A stretch of DNA of 22,529 nucleotides, taken from positions 1 to 22,529 of the forward strand of contig CAYFMP010000063.1 in the NCBI GenBank assembly GCA_964344215.1, given 5' to 3'. The position numbers were made by a program, and so were the translations under genes. Positions 15,148 to 22,529 of the stretch are shown here, one piece after another (the stretch's first letter is position 1; each line of letters begins with the position of its first letter). A model generated the notes under the pieces. It made no database searches, was not told the origin of the DNA, and was given only the letters and a program-made list of their open reading frames with translations. This DNA comes from CAYFMP01 sp964344215. GTDB taxonomy: Bacteria > Pseudomonadota > Alphaproteobacteria > Rhodospirillales > Casp-alpha2.

Positions 15148-15176
15148 GATTTAGGCGGGTTTGGGCAGGCTGTCAA
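15148..15176 (-). promoter_or_regulatory. groESL promoter (sigma-70-like)
   Basis: On the minus strand, TTGACA (complement of 15171-15176) is a perfect -35, followed by 17 bases and TAAATC (complement of 15148-15153) as the -10. Transcription would start within the CIRCE element, the usual arrangement for HrcA control. No sequence close to the RpoH consensus was apparent. Confidence 0.7.
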
Positions 15177-15214
15177 GGGCGGTCCGGTATTTTTTCCGAA
15201 TAACTTGGAAACGC

Positions 15215-15889
15215 TCAGTCCGCGCCGATCTCGCGTTCGACCCGGTCGTCGAACGACTTGCCGTGGCGGTGCTTGCGATAGAGTTGCACGCCGATCAACC
15301 CGGAGACGACGAACAGGGCGACGGCCAGCGCAATGCGCAGGGCCGGGTCGACGCTGATGCCGCTGCCGAGAAGGGCGAACACCACCATCTGCGGGATGTA
15401 GCCAAGCCCGGAGCCGGCCAGGAAGGGGAGCGCGGCGACGCCGGAGACGCCGGCCACCAGGTTGGTGACCAGGTTGGAGCCGGCCGGCAGAAAGCGGATC
15501 AGCAGGGTCATGGTGAACGGATTGTCGCTCAGGAAGTCGTCGATCCGGCGGACCCGGCCGGGAAACCGCGACTTGACGAAATCGCGGCCCATGAACCGCG
15601 CATAGGAAAAGGCGATGGCGCAGCCCATCACCGTCGCCGCCAGCGACAACGCCGTACCGGCCGCGAAACCGAAGGCGTAACCGCCGAGGAAGGCGGCCAC
15701 CTGGCGCGGCAGGCCGATGGCCGTGAAAACGGCCAGCACGGCGACGAAAGCGAGATCGCCGACCATCCCCCGGCCGCGGACGTCGGCGTCGATCCACGCT
15801 TTGTCGACGTCGAGCGTCTCCATCAGGAACCCGACCGCGGCCAGCGCCGCCAACAGCGCCAGGCCGCGCAACACCAGTTTCAGGTTCAT
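15215..15889 (-). CDS. TVP38/TMEM64 (SNARE-associated/DedA-like) membrane protein
   Basis: A 224-residue inner-membrane protein. The start at 15887-15889 overlaps the preceding gene's stop (ATGA), giving MNLKLVLRGLALLAALAAVG, a natural first membrane helix. Longer versions of the frame begin with an arginine-rich stretch and are less likely. Further hydrophobic segments occur near 44-62, 75-100, 140-165 and 190-210. The family signature is seen as GLPRQVAAFLGGYAFGFAAG, then the conserved FLPAGSNLVTNLVAG and GYIPQ. Members of this superfamily help maintain membrane lipid balance, and DedA-type relatives transport undecaprenyl phosphate or phospholipids; the exact substrate here is unknown. Coupling to a GT2 glycosyltransferase hints at lipid-linked sugar metabolism. 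Confidence 0.85.
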   Translation of the reverse strand: MNLKLVLRGLALLAALAAVGFLMETLDVDKAWIDADVRGRGMVGDLAFVAVLAVFTAIGLPRQVAAFLGGYAFGFAAGTALSLAATVMGCAIAFSYARFMGRDFVKSRFPGRVRRIDDFLSDNPFTMTLLIRFLPAGSNLVTNLVAGVSGVAALPFLAGSGLGYIPQMVVFALLGSGISVDPALRIALAVALFVVSGLIGVQLYRKHRHGKSFDDRVEREIGAD

Positions 15890-16671
15890 GCGTCTGGCCT
15901 TCGCTGGGTCGCGATCTCGGGGCGCGAGCCGCGCCGGCACAGCCACCAGACGCCGATGAGGTCGGCGATGCCGACCCACAGCCGGTTCCACAGCCCGTAC
16001 TTGGAGACGCCCCGCTGCCGCGGCCGGTGGTTGACCGGCACCGACTCGACCGTGCCGCCGGCCCGCAACACCAAAGCCGGCAGGAACCGGTGCATGTGGT
16101 CGAACCTGGGCAGGTCCAGGAACAGGGCGCGCGGGAACACCTTCAGGCCACAGCCGGTGTCCGGCGTCGAATCGCCGAGCAGCCGAGAGCGCACCGCGTT
16201 GGCGATCCTGGACGAGGCCCGCTTGACGAAGCTGTCGCGGCGGCTGACCCGGTGACCGACGATCATGGTGCGGGCCGGATCGGCGGCGGCGCGGTGACGG
16301 GCCAGCAAGTCTGCGATATCGGCCGGATCGTTCTGGCCGTCGCCGTCCATGGTGACGATAAGAGCGCCGCGGGCGGCCTCGACGCCGCTCCAGATGGCGG
16401 CGCTCTGACCGCAGCTTTCAGCATGGGTGACGGTGCAAAGCTCGGGGTGCTCGGCGGCTAGGTCCACCAGCGCCCCGGCCGTGCCGTCGCCGCTGCCGTC
16501 GTCGACGAACACGGTTTCGAACGATTCGGTGCCTCTCAAGGCGGCGGCGATTTCGGCGACCAGCGGGCCGACGTTGGCGGCCTCGTCGCGAACCGGCACG
16601 ACGACGGCGACGTCGGGACCGCTCTCAGGCGGCGTCGGTGAGGGATTCGATGGCTTCTCGGCGGCGCTCAT
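15886..16671 (-). CDS. Family 2 glycosyltransferase (DPM1/ArnC-like)
   Basis: A 261-residue GT-A fold enzyme. The ATG at 16669-16671 is preferred; a TTG 36 bases upstream would add an arginine-rich extension. Residues about 21-120 hold the nucleotide-sugar site: VAVVVPVRDEAANV, VDDGSGDGT (56-64) and MDGDGQND (108-115), whose DxD Asp109/Asp111 binds metal and the sugar diphosphate. The C-terminal part has a TPDTGCGLKVFPR segment and RQRGVSKYG, typical of polyprenyl-phosphate sugar transferases, and one weakly hydrophobic helix but not the paired C-terminal membrane helices of ArnC. The probable reaction moves a sugar to a polyprenyl-phosphate or related lipid at the inner face of the membrane. 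It is coupled (ATGA) to the TVP38-family gene. Confidence 0.88.
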   Translation of the reverse strand: MSAAEKPSNPSPTPPESGPDVAVVVPVRDEAANVGPLVAEIAAALRGTESFETVFVDDGSGDGTAGALVDLAAEHPELCTVTHAESCGQSAAIWSGVEAARGALIVTMDGDGQNDPADIADLLARHRAAADPARTMIVGHRVSRRDSFVKRASSRIANAVRSRLLGDSTPDTGCGLKVFPRALFLDLPRFDHMHRFLPALVLRAGGTVESVPVNHRPRQRGVSKYGLWNRLWVGIADLIGVWWLCRRGSRPEIATQRRPDA

Positions 16672-16732
16672 GCGGCCCGCTTTTACACCGCGGACCCGGC
16701 CCCGCAAAGCCCTTTCCAGCAGCGGCGTCCGC

Positions 16733-17533
16733 TCACGGGCCGACCAGGCGGTCGAGGCGCAGCCGGTGGCGGGCGTCGGTCAGCCGCCGGCCGGCCGCCG
16801 TCACCGCCGCGAACAGGCCCAGGCCGGTGCCGCCGGCGATCAGGAACATGATCAGGACCTGGTACTTGACCGCCTCGACCGGCTCGACGCCGGCCAGGAT
16901 CTGGCCGGTCATCATGCCCGGCAGCGACACCAGGCCGGCCGCCGACATGCCGTTGATGGTCGGGATCATCCCGGCCCGGAGCGAGTCGCGGGCGACCGGG
17001 CGCATGGCCTCGGCGATGTCGGCGCCCAAGGCCAGCCGCGCCTCGATGGCGACGCGCTCGCGGCTGGCGCCGCTCAACATGCGGTCGAGGCCGAGGCTGA
17101 CGCCGTTCATGGTGTTGCCGAGGATCATGCCGAGGATGGGAATGGCGTAGCGCGGATCGTACCACGGATCGGCGTGCAACTGCGTGGTCAGTGCGAAGCC
17201 GGTGACGATGGCGGCGGCCGCCATCATCGAGCCGGTGCCGATGCCGTACGACCAGTAACCGGTGAACTTGCGCTCCTGGCGGGCCATCGCCTCGCGGCCG
17301 GCGAAACCGACCATAACCAGCATGGCGAGCCCGGTGTAGAGCGGCGAGGCGATGGCGAACAAAGCCTTCAGCACCAGCCCGACGAGGCCGAGCTGCACCA
17401 CCATGCGGACGGCGGCGACGGCGAGGCGGCGTTCCAGCCCCAACCGGTTGACGAGGGAGAGGGTGGCGTTGATGAGCACCAGCAGGGCGGCCAGCGCGAT
17501 ATCGCCGTATCCGAGTTCGATGTAGCCGCTCAC
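16733..17533 (-). CDS. fetB: ABC exporter permease, FetB/UPF0014 family
   Basis: A 266-residue inner-membrane permease starting with GTG (complement of 17531-17533), with GAGGA eight bases upstream. Several hydrophobic helices are visible: residues 8-25, 35-60, 65-80, about 100-125, and two near the C-terminus. Family landmarks include RMVVQLGLVG, then PILGMILGNTMNGVSLGLDR (about 130-150), the cytoplasmic coupling segment RLALGADIAEA, and GLVSLPGMMTGQILAG. E. coli FetAB exports iron and protects against oxidative stress; the same role is plausible here but not proved. It is three bases downstream of its ATPase gene, so the two are one operon. Confidence 0.88.
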   Translation of the reverse strand: MSGYIELGYGDIALAALLVLINATLSLVNRLGLERRLAVAAVRMVVQLGLVGLVLKALFAIASPLYTGLAMLVMVGFAGREAMARQERKFTGYWSYGIGTGSMMAAAAIVTGFALTTQLHADPWYDPRYAIPILGMILGNTMNGVSLGLDRMLSGASRERVAIEARLALGADIAEAMRPVARDSLRAGMIPTINGMSAAGLVSLPGMMTGQILAGVEPVEAVKYQVLIMFLIAGGTGLGLFAAVTAAGRRLTDARHRLRLDRLVGP

Positions 17534-17536
17534 TGC

Positions 17537-18157
17537 TCAGTCCTCGATCCCGATCAGCCGCCCGGCCGCCATCCTATAACGGCGCCGCGCCAGGCGCCGG
17601 GCCTGGGCTGAGTCGTGCGAAACCAGGATGATCATGGCGCCGGCGTCCAAGCGCTCGCGCAGCAGCGCTTCGACCAGGCGCACGGTGGCGCGATCGAGCC
17701 CCGAGGTCGGCTCGTCGAGGGCCAGCACGCGGGGCTCGACCAGCAAGGTGCGGACCAGCCCTAGGCGCTGCTTCTCGCCGGTCGACAGCTGCGCCACCGG
17801 CCAATCCAGGCAGTCGGGCTCGAGGCCGACGCGCGGCACGAGCCCCTCGGCGGCGGTCAGGTCGGTGAAATGCTCGGCCACCCGGTCCACCCACCAGCCG
17901 GTCTCGGCCGGCTGGTAGACGACGCGGCGCCGCCACTCGGGCGCCGGCAGGTCGTCGCGCTCGACGCCGTCGAGGCGGACTTCGCCGTCGTTGGGGTCGA
18001 GGTCGGCGATGGCGCGCAGCAGCAAGGACTTGCCGGACCCGGACGGGCCGGAGACGGTGACGCATTCGCCGGGCGCCAGGCTCAGCTCGGCCGCCTCCAA
18101 CAGCGGCGCTTGGGCGGCATCGGCGGCGGCGCGGCGCAGGTTGCGGATTTCGAGCAA
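17537..18157 (-). CDS. fetA: ABC exporter ATPase, FetA-like
   Basis: A 206-residue ATP-binding subunit. The most likely start is TTG (complement of 18155-18157) after a GGGGAGGGGGAG ribosome site; the ATG at about 18170 is out of frame, and the longer in-frame version runs through the divergent thioesterase gene. All ABC motifs are present: Walker A GPSGSGKS (37-44), Q-loop Gln82, signature LSTGEKQ (124-130), Walker B VLALDEP (144-150) and H-loop His181. The chain is short for an ABC ATPase, as is usual for FetA. It pairs with the UPF0014 permease immediately downstream. The promoter probably lies in the 60 bases shared with the divergent thioesterase gene, where no clear consensus was found. 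Confidence 0.87.
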   Translation of the reverse strand: MLEIRNLRRAAADAAQAPLLEAAELSLAPGECVTVSGPSGSGKSLLLRAIADLDPNDGEVRLDGVERDDLPAPEWRRRVVYQPAETGWWVDRVAEHFTDLTAAEGLVPRVGLEPDCLDWPVAQLSTGEKQRLGLVRTLLVEPRVLALDEPTSGLDRATVRLVEALLRERLDAGAMIILVSHDSAQARRLARRRYRMAAGRLIGIED

Positions 18158-18217
18158 GGACTCCCCCTCCCCAATTTCATATTGACCCGTGCGTCGATTA
18201 CGGACAAGTACAGCGCC

Positions 18218-18718
18218 ATGACCGCCAACACCGCCGCCGCCACGCCGTTCTCCGTCCACGCCGAGACGGCGCTCCCCGAATGGGTCGACTACAACGGCCA
18301 CATGAACGTCGCCTATTACGTTCTGGTCTTCGACCACGCCACCGACGCGCTTCTCGACCACGTCGGCCTCGGCCCGGCCTACCGGGAAGAGGCCAGGGCC
18401 TCGGTGTTCGTGGTCGAGGCCCACGTCACCTACGAGCGCGAGGTCCACGCCGGCCAGCGGCTCCATGTTTCGACCCAGGTTCTGGGCGCGGACGGTAAGC
18501 GCCTGCACCTGTTTCATCGCATGTATGCGGACGGCTCGCCGGACGTCGCCGCCACCAACGAGCTGATGATCCTGCACATGGACATGACGAGCCGCCGCAC
18601 CACGCCGTTCCCGACCGGCGTGCTGCAAACCCTGCAATCCCTGGCGGCCGACCACGCGGCCCTGGGCGCGCCCGAGCAGGCCGCCCGATCGATCGGGATT
18701 CCCCCAAAGAAATCATAG
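18218..18718 (+). CDS. 4HBT hotdog-fold acyl-CoA thioesterase
   Basis: A 166-residue cytoplasmic protein with the hotdog signature near its N-terminus: PEWVDYNGHMNVAYYVLVFD (residues 20-39), where the Asp/Asn-Gly-His-Met segment provides catalytic and structural residues. It continues with EAHVTYEREVHAGQRLHVST and LHLFHRMYADG, the usual strand pattern. This WVDYNGHMN type resembles the thioesterase domains found alone or fused to L-carnitine dehydrogenase (betainyl-CoA thioesterases), but nothing nearby supports carnitine metabolism, so the acyl-CoA substrate is open. The start was set at the ATG at 18218, since the longer frame runs back through fetA. It is divergent from fetA and 54 bases before the ClC gene. 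Confidence 0.85.
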   Translation: MTANTAAATPFSVHAETALPEWVDYNGHMNVAYYVLVFDHATDALLDHVGLGPAYREEARASVFVVEAHVTYEREVHAGQRLHVSTQVLGADGKRLHLFHRMYADGSPDVAATNELMILHMDMTSRRTTPFPTGVLQTLQSLAADHAALGAPEQAARSIGIPPKKS

Positions 18719-18772
18719 GCCTAGGTAAAGACTTCGTTCACCGTTTGAGCGTATACTCTGGCTCGATCGACC

Positions 18773-20545
18773 ATGGCCCATCCACGCTTGACATACATGC
18801 GCATCCTGGTGCGCTTCCGCGGTCTGCTCCGCAACGACCACCTGGTGCTGTCGGTGCTGGCCCTCGTCGTCGGCGTTGCCGCCGGCGCCGCCGTTATCGG
18901 CTTCCGCGAGACGATCGCGTTGTTTCAGACGGCGGCCTACGGTTCCGGGACCGAATGGTTCTATCAGCACGTTCAGAAGCTGCCGTGGTGGCAGATCCTG
19001 GCGATGCCGGTCTTGGGCGGCCTCATCGTCGGCGCCATCGTCCACCACGTCATGCCCGAGCGCCGCCCGCAGGGCGTCGCCGACGTCATCGAGGCGTGCG
19101 CGCTCCGGGGCGGCTGGATGTCGTCGCGGGTCGGCCTCGGCGCGGCCATCGCCAGCGCCGCCTCGATCGGCTTCGGCGCTTCGGTCGGCCGCGAGGGCCC
19201 GGCCATTCATCTGGGCGCCAGTTTAAGCGGCTGGCTCGGCCGGCGGTTGCACCTGCCCAGGTCGTTGACCCGGACGCTCTTGGGTTGCGGGGTGGCGGCG
19301 GCGGTGGCGGCGTCGTTCAACGCGCCGGTCGCTGGCGCGCTGTTCGCCAGCGAGGTGGTGATCGGCCATTACGCGCTGAAAGCCTTTGCCCCCATCGTCA
19401 TCGCCTCGGTCGCCGGCACCGCCATGTCGAGGAGCTGGTTCGGCGATTTCCCGGCCTTCGCCATTCACGACATCGGCCTGGCGTCGTTCTGGGAGTTCCC
19501 GGCCTTCGCCCTGCTCGGCATCGTCGCCGGCGTCGCCGCCATCCTGTTCATGAACGCGATCGGCGCTGCCGCCCGCGCCGCCGAGGCGAGCCGCCTGCCC
19601 GGCTGGTCCAGGCCGGCCGTCGCCGGGCTGGTGGTCGGCCTCATCGCGCTGGCCTTCCCGCAGGTCCTGGGCGTCGGCTACGGCGTCACCGAATCGGCCC
19701 TGCTCCTGGAGTTTCCCTTGTACCTGTGCATCGTCCTGGTCGTCGCCAAGATCGTCGCTACCGCCGTCAGCCTCGGCTTCGGGTTCGGCGGCGGCGTCTT
19801 CAGCCCGTCGCTGGTGATCGGGGCGACGCTGGGCGCCGCCTTCGGCTTCATCGCCACCGCCGTCTTCCCCGACCTGTCGTCGGGCCCCAGCGCCTATACC
19901 ATCGTCGGCATGGGAGCGGTGGCGGCGGCCGTCCTCGGCGCGCCGATCTCGACGACGCTGATCGTCTTCGAGATGACCGGCGACTACGCCTTGACGCTCG
20001 CCGTCATGGTCGCCGTCGTCATCGCCTCCGAGATCACCCATCACTTCTACGGTCGCTCGTTCTTTGCCAAACAGTTGCGCGGCCGCGGTATCGACATCAG
20101 AGGCGGCTTCGAATCGGAAGTCATGCGCTCGATCGGCATCAAGGCGGTGCTGGCCGGCGACGCCGACACCATGACGCCGGCCGCCAGCCTGCGCGAGATC
20201 CGTGCCACCCTGCAATCGTCGCGCTCGGGCGAGATCTTCGTGCTCGACGATCGGGGCGGGCTGTACGGCACCATCACGCTCCCCGACCTGAGCGAGCTCG
20301 CCTTCGACGCCGCCACCGACGACCTCATCAAGGCCCTCGACGTGGCCCGCCCGCACCCGCCGGTGCTGACCGTCGACGACGACCTCGAATCGGCGTTGTC
20401 GTTGATGTCGGAGACCGGCGAGGAGCACGTCGCCGTGGTCGAGGACACCGATTCCATGAAGTTCCTGGGCTGCGTCCATCACCGCGAGGTGATGGCCGCC
20501 TACAACCGGGCGCTGATCCAATCCCACCACGAGGAGCGGGAGTGA
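18773..20545 (+). CDS. ClC-family anion channel/transporter with C-terminal CBS pair
   Basis: A 590-residue inner-membrane protein. Residues about 22-425 form the ClC helical bundle; 440-590 form two CBS domains (around LREIRATLQSSRSGEIFVLD and VLTVDDDLESALSLMSETGE), which may bind nucleotides and regulate gating. Conserved pieces are SVGREGPAIHLG with the gating glutamate Glu141, SFNAPVAGALFASEVVIG (181-198), and FGGGVFSPSLVIGATLG. Two points differ from the E. coli antiporter: the GSGIP segment reads PQGVA (99-103), and the residue after Glu194 is Val where E. coli ClC has its internal proton glutamate, judged by aligning from memory. It is therefore uncertain whether this is a proton-coupled exchanger or a channel. 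No good ribosome site precedes the ATG at 18773; Met9 is an alternative. Confidence 0.92.
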   Translation: MAHPRLTYMRILVRFRGLLRNDHLVLSVLALVVGVAAGAAVIGFRETIALFQTAAYGSGTEWFYQHVQKLPWWQILAMPVLGGLIVGAIVHHVMPERRPQGVADVIEACALRGGWMSSRVGLGAAIASAASIGFGASVGREGPAIHLGASLSGWLGRRLHLPRSLTRTLLGCGVAAAVAASFNAPVAGALFASEVVIGHYALKAFAPIVIASVAGTAMSRSWFGDFPAFAIHDIGLASFWEFPAFALLGIVAGVAAILFMNAIGAAARAAEASRLPGWSRPAVAGLVVGLIALAFPQVLGVGYGVTESALLLEFPLYLCIVLVVAKIVATAVSLGFGFGGGVFSPSLVIGATLGAAFGFIATAVFPDLSSGPSAYTIVGMGAVAAAVLGAPISTTLIVFEMTGDYALTLAVMVAVVIASEITHHFYGRSFFAKQLRGRGIDIRGGFESEVMRSIGIKAVLAGDADTMTPAASLREIRATLQSSRSGEIFVLDDRGGLYGTITLPDLSELAFDAATDDLIKALDVARPHPPVLTVDDDLESALSLMSETGEEHVAVVEDTDSMKFLGCVHHREVMAAYNRALIQSHHEERE

Positions 20546-20931
20546 GCGGGCGGGGCGGCTTTCGGAGCGAGTGCAGCCCCAGGGGACGAAGCTCCCGAAT
20601 GTCCGTCTAAAGTCAGAAGCGGATCTGAAAGGATCTGTTATTCCGAAAATGCGCCGCTTCTCGACAAGCTGTATCTTACAGATTTCCTTATAGTCGGCAC
20701 GGATGCAGCGCATCCCAAAAAAAGAATCGAACGCCGCCGATTCGGTGGCTTCAGCCGGAAAGGCCAAGGACCACTATACCTGACAAACTTCAATATGTAT
20801 TTTATCGGATTGATACATCCCTCCCGATATTAGAGCAGAGAGATGCTCGAATACGCGACAATGTTTTTGCTTGCTGCGATATCTCCACATTCGAACGCAA
20901 CGACTACCTGGACATATGGCAATTGCACGAT
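20546..20931. other. Intergenic region before the sulfatase-like gene
   Basis: A 386-base gap. It begins GC-rich after the ClC stop and turns AT-rich from about 20600, matching the gene that follows. A small hairpin (GCCGCCGA/TCGGTGGC, 20733-20749) has a run of seven A's about ten bases to its left. The frame of the sulfatase-like gene stays open upstream to a TGA at 20626-20628 but has no ATG or GTG start, so it is treated as non-coding. CTGACA (20780-20785) and TATCGG (20803-20808) give a weak promoter match. No gene remnant was recognised. Confidence 0.55.
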
Positions 20932-22464
20932 ATGCGTAAGTTCTATTTGCAATCCGTATCACTGGCAAATCTGATGATTCTGCCCTTTTGGGTGCAATTC
21001 ACCTTTCTGGGTATACCTTTTGACGATGACTTCTTGCTCAACCACTATCACAACGACGAATTTGGCTTCCTCTCCGTGGAAGCGGCAATGCTCTTGTTGG
21101 TCCTGGTCTCTATAGCGGTCTACGTTCCCGTTTCCCGGCAGGAACGAAATCCGGTGGCCCGTGGAACAGTAATCGCTCTTCTGGTCTTTGCCGTAATTAC
21201 GTCAATCAATGCCGTTCGAATCTTGTATCTCCCACAACTCGCCTTTGGCAGGCTTATTACGTCGCCGCCGGCAATCAAATTGATTTTCGGTATCCTGGCT
21301 GTCCTGTTGGCCGCCGCTTTATATTCTCTTCGCAAACGCCTTGCCGCCCATACCGGAACGGTCTTGGTAATTCTATCGCCGGTGATACTTGTTGTATTTG
21401 TCAACGGCACCCTCGCGATTACGCAATTGCGGCCGGTTGGCGCCGGTTGGATTTCGGCGGATTATTCCATGCACCCGACCCGCCGGGTCAATTCATTTGC
21501 CAACCGACGCGCAATGATCTTCGTATTCGACGCCTGGGATTTCGAAGAGACTTTCGAACCCGAAGACCCCACGGTCGAACTTCCAGAAATAAATCGTTTG
21601 ACGGCAGACTCGATACTCCTGCGATCGGCGTCTTTCGGGGAAAATACGCTGGTTGCGATACCTTCGCTAATAACTGGTCGAGAGATTGTGACAGAAGAGG
21701 CGGTAAGAGGGATAGACCTCAGGATCGGAGATGCCAACCCTGAACAGTCTTCTCTGTTCAGCCGGAATAAGACGATTTTCCATGACGTTTTCGCCCTTGG
21801 CGGCAATAGCGCGGCGGTAGGAGTTGGTGTTCATCCCTTATGTTTATTGTTCCGTGACGTTATCTCGAGTTGCCGCGGACTAGGGTACTGGCCGTCGCGA
21901 ACAAATGAGAGTGTCCTAACAAGGATCGACGATGTCTTGGTATTGATCGGCTTGCAATTTCCGGGTGCTGCTCTACTGCGCCCCATCATGGAACCCAAGC
22001 TGCACGCCAATCCATTTGCCGACAATTATCTAAGTGATATGGAGGCAATCGAAAGAGCGCTAACTGATTCCAGTTTCCAGTTCGTCTATGCGCATCTTCT
22101 GCTTCCGCACGGGCCATTCTTTTATGATCGGTTCAAAAACGACTTCGTCATGCCTTCGGCCGTACCGGACGGCTACCGGGATGCTCTCGAATTGGTCGAC
22201 CGGTCGATTGGGCGTCTCCGGCGAAACTTGGAGAAGTCTGGCGCGTGGGAAACTTCGATGGTCATCTTTACCGCGGATCACGGGGGGGACTCGGGAGATA
22301 TGCCGATCATCATCCACTGGCCTGGTTTTGAGGAAGCGATCTGGCCCGGGCAGCGGGTTCAACCTTACGCGATCGCCAGCTTGGTCCGAGAATTTCTTGG
22401 CGGCGAGGTTATCGACCCAGACCAGGCCATACGGAAATTTCGATTGATCGAACCCGACCAATGA
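20932..22464 (+). CDS. Membrane-anchored sulfatase/alkaline-phosphatase-superfamily protein
   Basis: A 510-residue protein starting at ATG 20932 (a TTG nine bases upstream is possible; neither has a good ribosome site). About five hydrophobic segments (11-30, 50-67, 79-100, 113-132, 143-163) precede a long extracytoplasmic domain. This has the order of the alkaline-phosphatase superfamily: IFVFDAWD (Asp200, metal), NTLVAIPSLITGR (Thr239 as probable nucleophile), AHLLLPHGPF (His393) and FTADHGGD (Asp449, His450). The pattern is that of lipoteichoic-acid synthase or phosphoethanolamine-transferase relatives, which modify envelope polymers or lipids. It lacks the Cys/Ser-x-Pro-x-Arg signature of true sulfatases. 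Base composition and codon use (many A/T third positions) clearly differ from the GC-rich neighbours, suggesting horizontal acquisition. Substrate unknown. Confidence 0.8.
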   Translation: MRKFYLQSVSLANLMILPFWVQFTFLGIPFDDDFLLNHYHNDEFGFLSVEAAMLLLVLVSIAVYVPVSRQERNPVARGTVIALLVFAVITSINAVRILYLPQLAFGRLITSPPAIKLIFGILAVLLAAALYSLRKRLAAHTGTVLVILSPVILVVFVNGTLAITQLRPVGAGWISADYSMHPTRRVNSFANRRAMIFVFDAWDFEETFEPEDPTVELPEINRLTADSILLRSASFGENTLVAIPSLITGREIVTEEAVRGIDLRIGDANPEQSSLFSRNKTIFHDVFALGGNSAAVGVGVHPLCLLFRDVISSCRGLGYWPSRTNESVLTRIDDVLVLIGLQFPGAALLRPIMEPKLHANPFADNYLSDMEAIERALTDSSFQFVYAHLLLPHGPFFYDRFKNDFVMPSAVPDGYRDALELVDRSIGRLRRNLEKSGAWETSMVIFTADHGGDSGDMPIIIHWPGFEEAIWPGQRVQPYAIASLVREFLGGEVIDPDQAIRKFRLIEPDQ

Positions 22465-22529
22465 ATGGAGCCGAGCGAATTCGGCGCCGTCGTCTTCTCA
22501 ACCGCCCCGCGGTTTGAGCCAGTGGCGCC
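22465..22529 (+). CDS. Start of a possible gene cut by the window edge
   Basis: An ATG immediately after the sulfatase-like stop opens a frame that runs to the end of the window: 21 codons starting MEPSEFGAVVFSTAPRF. The segment returns to GC-rich composition with G/C third positions, as in the main genome. There is no clear ribosome site, so coupling to the upstream gene or chance are both possible. Function cannot be judged. Confidence 0.35.
   Translation, partial: MEPSEFGAVVFSTAPRFEPVA

Noticed and set aside
19223..20767. 514-codon minus-strand frame opposite the ClC gene
   Set aside because: Arg/Gly/Asp-rich without motifs; antisense to a clear membrane protein.
20774..20968. Minus-strand 64-codon frame upstream of the sulfatase-like gene
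   Set aside because: No recognisable pattern, no ribosome site, and it overlaps the start of the sulfatase-like gene.

Overview
This window comes from a GC-rich bacterium, most probably an alphaproteobacterium of the Rhodospirillales type. The support is: strong third-position G/C bias that leaves long open frames antisense to nearly every gene; a groES-groEL operon with a CIRCE operator; an Aer-type PAS protein beside a soluble chemoreceptor; a caspase-like protein with tandem W...YL..(F/Y)P.G repeats; and short fold-back repeats ending in GAGCGG. Species-level assignment is not possible from this sequence alone. No rRNA, tRNA, CRISPR array or intact insertion sequence was seen.

Layout. 91-598: two small minus-strand genes. 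911-2651: a PAS protein and a membrane-free chemoreceptor, which together look like an aerotaxis/redox receptor split over two genes. 2799-3587: an exported alpha/beta hydrolase, followed by a hairpin and a short inverted repeat. 4094-6877: a DinG/XPD-like iron-sulfur helicase. 6914-9154: a regulatory patch with a truncated XRE-regulator remnant, an AT-rich operator-like region, an intact XRE regulator overlapping a PAS-like protein gene, and a convergent GNAT-like gene. 9374-10258: a 3-hydroxyisobutyrate dehydrogenase-family reductase. 10373-10636: a MITE-like fold-back element flanked by TA, whose end supplies the last base of the stop codon of the next gene. 10634-12913: an exported caspase-like peptidase. 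13055-15146: the groESL operon with CIRCE, promoter and terminator. 15215-16671: a GT2 glycosyltransferase and a TVP38-family membrane protein, overlapping by ATGA. 16733-18157: a FetAB-type ABC exporter. 18218-18718: a divergent hotdog thioesterase. 18773-20545: a ClC-CBS anion transporter. 20932-22464: a visibly AT-richer membrane sulfatase-like gene, probably acquired, followed by the start of another gene at the window edge.

Most genes are chromosomal housekeeping or envelope functions. The parts most worth a second look are the split PAS/chemoreceptor pair, the caspase-like protein with its five repeats, Gly/Asp/His tract and unfamiliar N-terminal domain, the fold-back element that forms part of that gene's stop codon, the XRE remnant facing an intact XRE/PAS pair, and the ClC protein with substituted transport residues. 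Nothing here could be shown from sequence alone to be a wholly new system; the caspase gene is the best candidate for unusual biology.
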